Source: CAWGJF01 sp963822905 (GTDB lineage: Bacteria; Bacteroidota; Ignavibacteria; Ignavibacteriales; Ignavibacteriaceae). From it: a stretch of 64,000 bases of DNA. A program made the translations under genes and the position numbers. Position 1 is the stretch's first letter, and each line of letters starts with the position of its first letter. The notes below the pieces were generated by a model. It had not been told where the DNA came from. It searched no databases and saw only the letters and a program-made list of their open reading frames with translations. Positions 62,175 through 64,000 of this stretch are shown one piece after another. The stretch lies in contig CAWGJF010000001.1 in assembly GCA_963822905.1 (NCBI GenBank), positions 124,001 to 188,000 of the forward strand, given 5' to 3'.

Positions 62175-62404
62175 ACTACATAGGAAAACACGTAATACAA
62201 ATAATTTACTTGGTTGTACTTATTATTTTAATTCTTCTGATTTAGGATAACATTAAATTTGTAATGCAAATAGAAGGTGCATCAGTATTTAAGAAGAATT
62301 AATTTTGATTGCGTCTTGTTAATGATTAAACCTTTGACAATATTGTGTCGAGGCATAATATCTCTTCTAATTAATTATCATACAATCATTTACAGGAGGC
62401 GCGA

Positions 62405-62869
62405 GTGAAAAACCTACTTGGATTTTTCTTCCTATTTCTTTTCGTAACAGCTGCCGGGATAACATCAGCACAACAATGGAGTGCAGAACAACAGGACTTA
62501 TGGAAAGGAGTTCAGACATATTGGGAAGCAGGAATGTCTGCCGATCCAGCTAATGAGTTGAAGTATTGGGACGATTCATACTACGGATGGTCTTATCAAA
62601 ATGGAGCACCGGGAACGAAAGCAGATGTAAGCAAAGCAATTACTTACTGGAATAAAAAAGGAAAGGTACAGTATTATACAATTACCCCGGCAAGAATTTG
62701 GGTGAATGGCAACTTCGGTTATGCGCATTATTATTACACGACGGTTACTGAAGATACCAATGGTAAACCAGTGACTGAGAGAGGACGCTGGACAGATATA
62801 TTAATGAAAAAAGGCGACACATGGATGCTTGTTGGTGATCATGGTGGTGAGGTTAAAAACGGCGATTAA
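62405..62869 (+). CDS. Secreted SnoaL/DUF4440-like protein
   Basis: 154 residues with a GTG start and strong AGGAGG upstream. A signal peptide (LLGFFFLFLFVTAAGITSAQ) is followed by an NTF2-like fold: WKGVQTYWEAGMSADPANELKYWDDSYYGWSYQ, TKADVSKAITYWNKK, and strands ending RWTDILMKKGDTWMLVGDHGG. The mature part is very rich in Trp and Tyr. It is periplasmic; ligand unknown. It is probably unrelated in detail to the SnoaL-like protein at 23846, with which it shares only the fold pattern. A terminator follows. Confidence 0.85.
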   Translation: MKNLLGFFFLFLFVTAAGITSAQQWSAEQQDLWKGVQTYWEAGMSADPANELKYWDDSYYGWSYQNGAPGTKADVSKAITYWNKKGKVQYYTITPARIWVNGNFGYAHYYYTTVTEDTNGKPVTERGRWTDILMKKGDTWMLVGDHGGEVKNGD

Positions 62870-62888
62870 GATATCTTATTTATGAAGA

Positions 62889-62911
62889 GCGGGATTATCC
62901 CGCCCTTTTTT
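62889..62911 (+). terminator. Rho-independent terminator
   Basis: GCGGGAT (62889-62895) pairs with ATCCCGC (62897-62903) around a 1-nt centre, effectively GCGGGA-TTA-TCCCGC, and is followed by CCTTTTTT. It ends the SnoaL-like transcript 20 bases after the stop codon. Confidence 0.9.
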
Positions 62912-62932
62912 AATTTAAATTTCAAATAGACT

Positions 62933-63097
62933 TTAATAAAACAATTTGAATAATTTATTATTAAAAACTTTTATTTCCCTTTTCCTTGCTGTTCCAAGCA
63001 ACCCGACAATTGGAAGTCCGCCAAAAACCAGCGAGGCCATTAGTGGTTTATCTTTTTCATTCTCTTCATGTTCGCGTTCTTCTACTGTGAGTTTAAT
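62933..63097 (-). CDS. Microprotein with apparent ATT start
   Basis: 54 residues. An AGGAGG on the minus strand (63108-63103) lies 5 bases ahead of ATT at 63097. The frame is closed upstream by the TAG of the preceding gene, and no ATG, GTG or TTG occurs before the internal ATG near residue 20. The product has an acidic N terminus (LTVEEREHEENEKDK), a small membrane-type segment (LMASLVFGGLPIVGLLGTA) and a basic tail (RKREIKVFNNKLFKL). The ribosome site overlaps the stop of the upstream gene, so translational coupling is likely. ATT is a rare start (known for infC). Confidence 0.5.
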   Translation of the reverse strand: MKLTVEEREHEENEKDKPLMASLVFGGLPIVGLLGTARKREIKVFNNKLFKLFY

Positions 63098-63106
63098 TTC
63101 GTCCTC

Positions 63107-63379
63107 CTAATTTTCAATGTGAAGAAATAAACCAGCGCCTGCAATAAAAAACGAAACAATAAGAAAAGTCTGAAAGAACCGTATTGTTTTATCTTTCCAG
63201 ATAATAATAGTAATTACCCCAATGACCAAACCAATAAAACTAAATACACCAGGAATAAACGCCATGATTTCATCATTAAAAACATCCCAATACTCTATTG
63301 TGGTATCTATTAGCAGGAAAGCAAATCCAATCGTAAATAAAAGGACAAGTAGCCTGTTAAGAGAGTATGTTTTGAACAT
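63107..63379 (-). CDS. Small three-helix membrane protein
   Basis: 90 residues with three hydrophobic helices: LLVLLFTIGFAFLLIDTTI, IPGVFSFIGLVIGVITIII and FFQTFLIVSFFIAGAGLFL. Positive residues sit on the loops WKDKT and the N-terminal SLNR. It looks like an integral inner-membrane protein of no recognised family. It is followed by, and coupled through its stop codon to, the ATT-start microprotein. Confidence 0.65.
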   Translation of the reverse strand: MFKTYSLNRLLVLLFTIGFAFLLIDTTIEYWDVFNDEIMAFIPGVFSFIGLVIGVITIIIWKDKTIRFFQTFLIVSFFIAGAGLFLHIEN

Positions 63380-63569
63380 AAATTCCCCTTTTTAATTGAT
63401 GTACAAAAATAATTTTTTTAAAAGTATTATTAATTATCTCATTTATTTAACAAATATTAATTAAATTGAACACGGGATTGTTTACCTGACAATTAACGAT
63501 TCCTGTTTCGGGGAAAAAGGTTTGTGGTGATATTAACATTTAATTATTAAATCAAAGGAGAAGCATATT

Positions 63570-63980
63570 ATGCTTAAAAACACGTCTTATGAAAATCCAA
63601 AGTCAGATGAGACCACTATCATCAGTCACGGTGTTAAAATAGAAGGAAAAGTAAGCAGCAGTGGTAACATTCGAGTTGAAGGTGAAATACAGGGAGACAT
63701 TACTTCGCAAGGGAAAGTGATTGTTGGTGAGAATGGAAAAGTCAACGGACAAATCAGCGGGGAAGATATAACAATCGGAGGAAAAGTTTCCGGAACTGTC
63801 AGAGCTAAAGAAAAATTAGTGCTGGATTCCAAAGGCAATCTTAAAGGAGACATTTTCACAAAAATATTAGTTGTTGAAGCCGGAGCTAGTTTTGATGGGA
63901 AGAGTAAAATGGGAGAAACCGGAAGTACCTGGGAACAGAAAGAAACACCTAAACCAACAACAGACACTTCAAATAAATAA
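63570..63980 (+). CDS. Bactofilin
   Basis: 136 residues. A right-handed beta-helix core with six-residue rungs and regularly spaced Gly/Val/Ile: KIEGKVSSSGNIRVEGEIQG, TSQGKVIVGENGKVNGQISG, EDITIGGKVSGTVRAKEKLV. The hydrophobic sequence motif and flexible polar termini are typical of bactofilins (DUF583). These form cytoskeletal filaments that scaffold envelope and polar functions. The neighbouring small membrane proteins might be partners, but only their proximity suggests this. AAGGAGAAG precedes the ATG. Confidence 0.93.
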   Translation: MLKNTSYENPKSDETTIISHGVKIEGKVSSSGNIRVEGEIQGDITSQGKVIVGENGKVNGQISGEDITIGGKVSGTVRAKEKLVLDSKGNLKGDIFTKILVVEAGASFDGKSKMGETGSTWEQKETPKPTTDTSNK

Positions 63981-64000
63981 TATATTTATTATCAGCCGGA

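Noticed and set aside
62214..62261. TAAATTTG as promoter of the SnoaL-like gene
   Set aside because: The -7-like box lies over 140 bases upstream and no -33 element is at the right distance.

Overview
The window looks like a chromosomal segment from an AT-rich member of the Ignavibacteria (Bacteroidota/Chlorobi group). The main evidence is twelve proteins, encoded on both strands, that end in the same C-terminal domain of roughly 80 residues. That domain carries a QNYPNPFNPST-type motif and ends in a KKM(I/V)LLK-like tail, the type A sorting signal of the type IX secretion system (T9SS) in the style seen in Ignavibacterium and Melioribacter. Supporting signs are Reg_prop-type sensor kinases, a hybrid two-component system with an AraC domain, a bactofilin, DUF1501/DUF1800 pairs, and many genes with weak Shine-Dalgarno sites. 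No phage, insertion sequence, CRISPR array or integrase is visible.

Layout. 1-7.1 kb: end of an unidentified gene, a DinB-like protein, a PhoR/PhoB-like two-component pair, an EamA permease, an unknown three-gene operon (lipoprotein, small soluble protein, pentapeptide-repeat-like protein), and tRNA-Lys(CTT). 7.1-16 kb: a T9SS arylsulfotransferase-like protein, methionine sulfoxide reductase A, a tandem universal stress protein, a cupin, nicotinate phosphoribosyltransferase divergent from a frameshifted nicotinamidase-like gene and a frameshifted CTP-synthase-like glutaminase, and a SlyD-type isomerase. 16-27.5 kb: mostly secreted T9SS proteins, a DUF1800/DUF1501 operon, and two copies of a diverged intergenic repeat of about 300 bp lying upstream of T9SS genes. 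27.6-33.4 kb: a sucrose module (PfkB fructokinase, sucrose-phosphate synthase fused to its phosphatase, sucrose synthase). 33.5-39.5 kb: small membrane, transport and envelope genes (MarC, zinc-ribbon membrane protein, NodB deacetylase, CorA, MscS, lipoprotein). 39.5-49.6 kb: a minus-strand block of T9SS cargo, an S74-chaperone repeat protein, and a NarL-type regulator with a Reg_prop sensor kinase. 49.7-53.1 kb: an acetyl-CoA-synthetase-like protein lacking its catalytic lysine, a HisH-like protein lacking its catalytic cysteine, and a short BKACE-family protein. 53.2-62.2 kb: a 1405-residue hybrid sensor/AraC regulator followed by three co-oriented T9SS cargo genes. 62.4-64 kb: a small SnoaL-like protein, microproteins and a bactofilin.

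Two regulator/cargo blocks (39.5-49.2 kb and 53.3-62.0 kb) have the same logic: a periplasmic beta-propeller sensor beside genes for secreted T9SS proteins. This suggests sensing of external polymers coupled to export of surface proteins (inference). Six single-base reading-frame breaks fall between 14.4 and 23.6 kb and none are evident elsewhere. Several sit at homopolymers, so sequencing error must be excluded before calling these genes dead.
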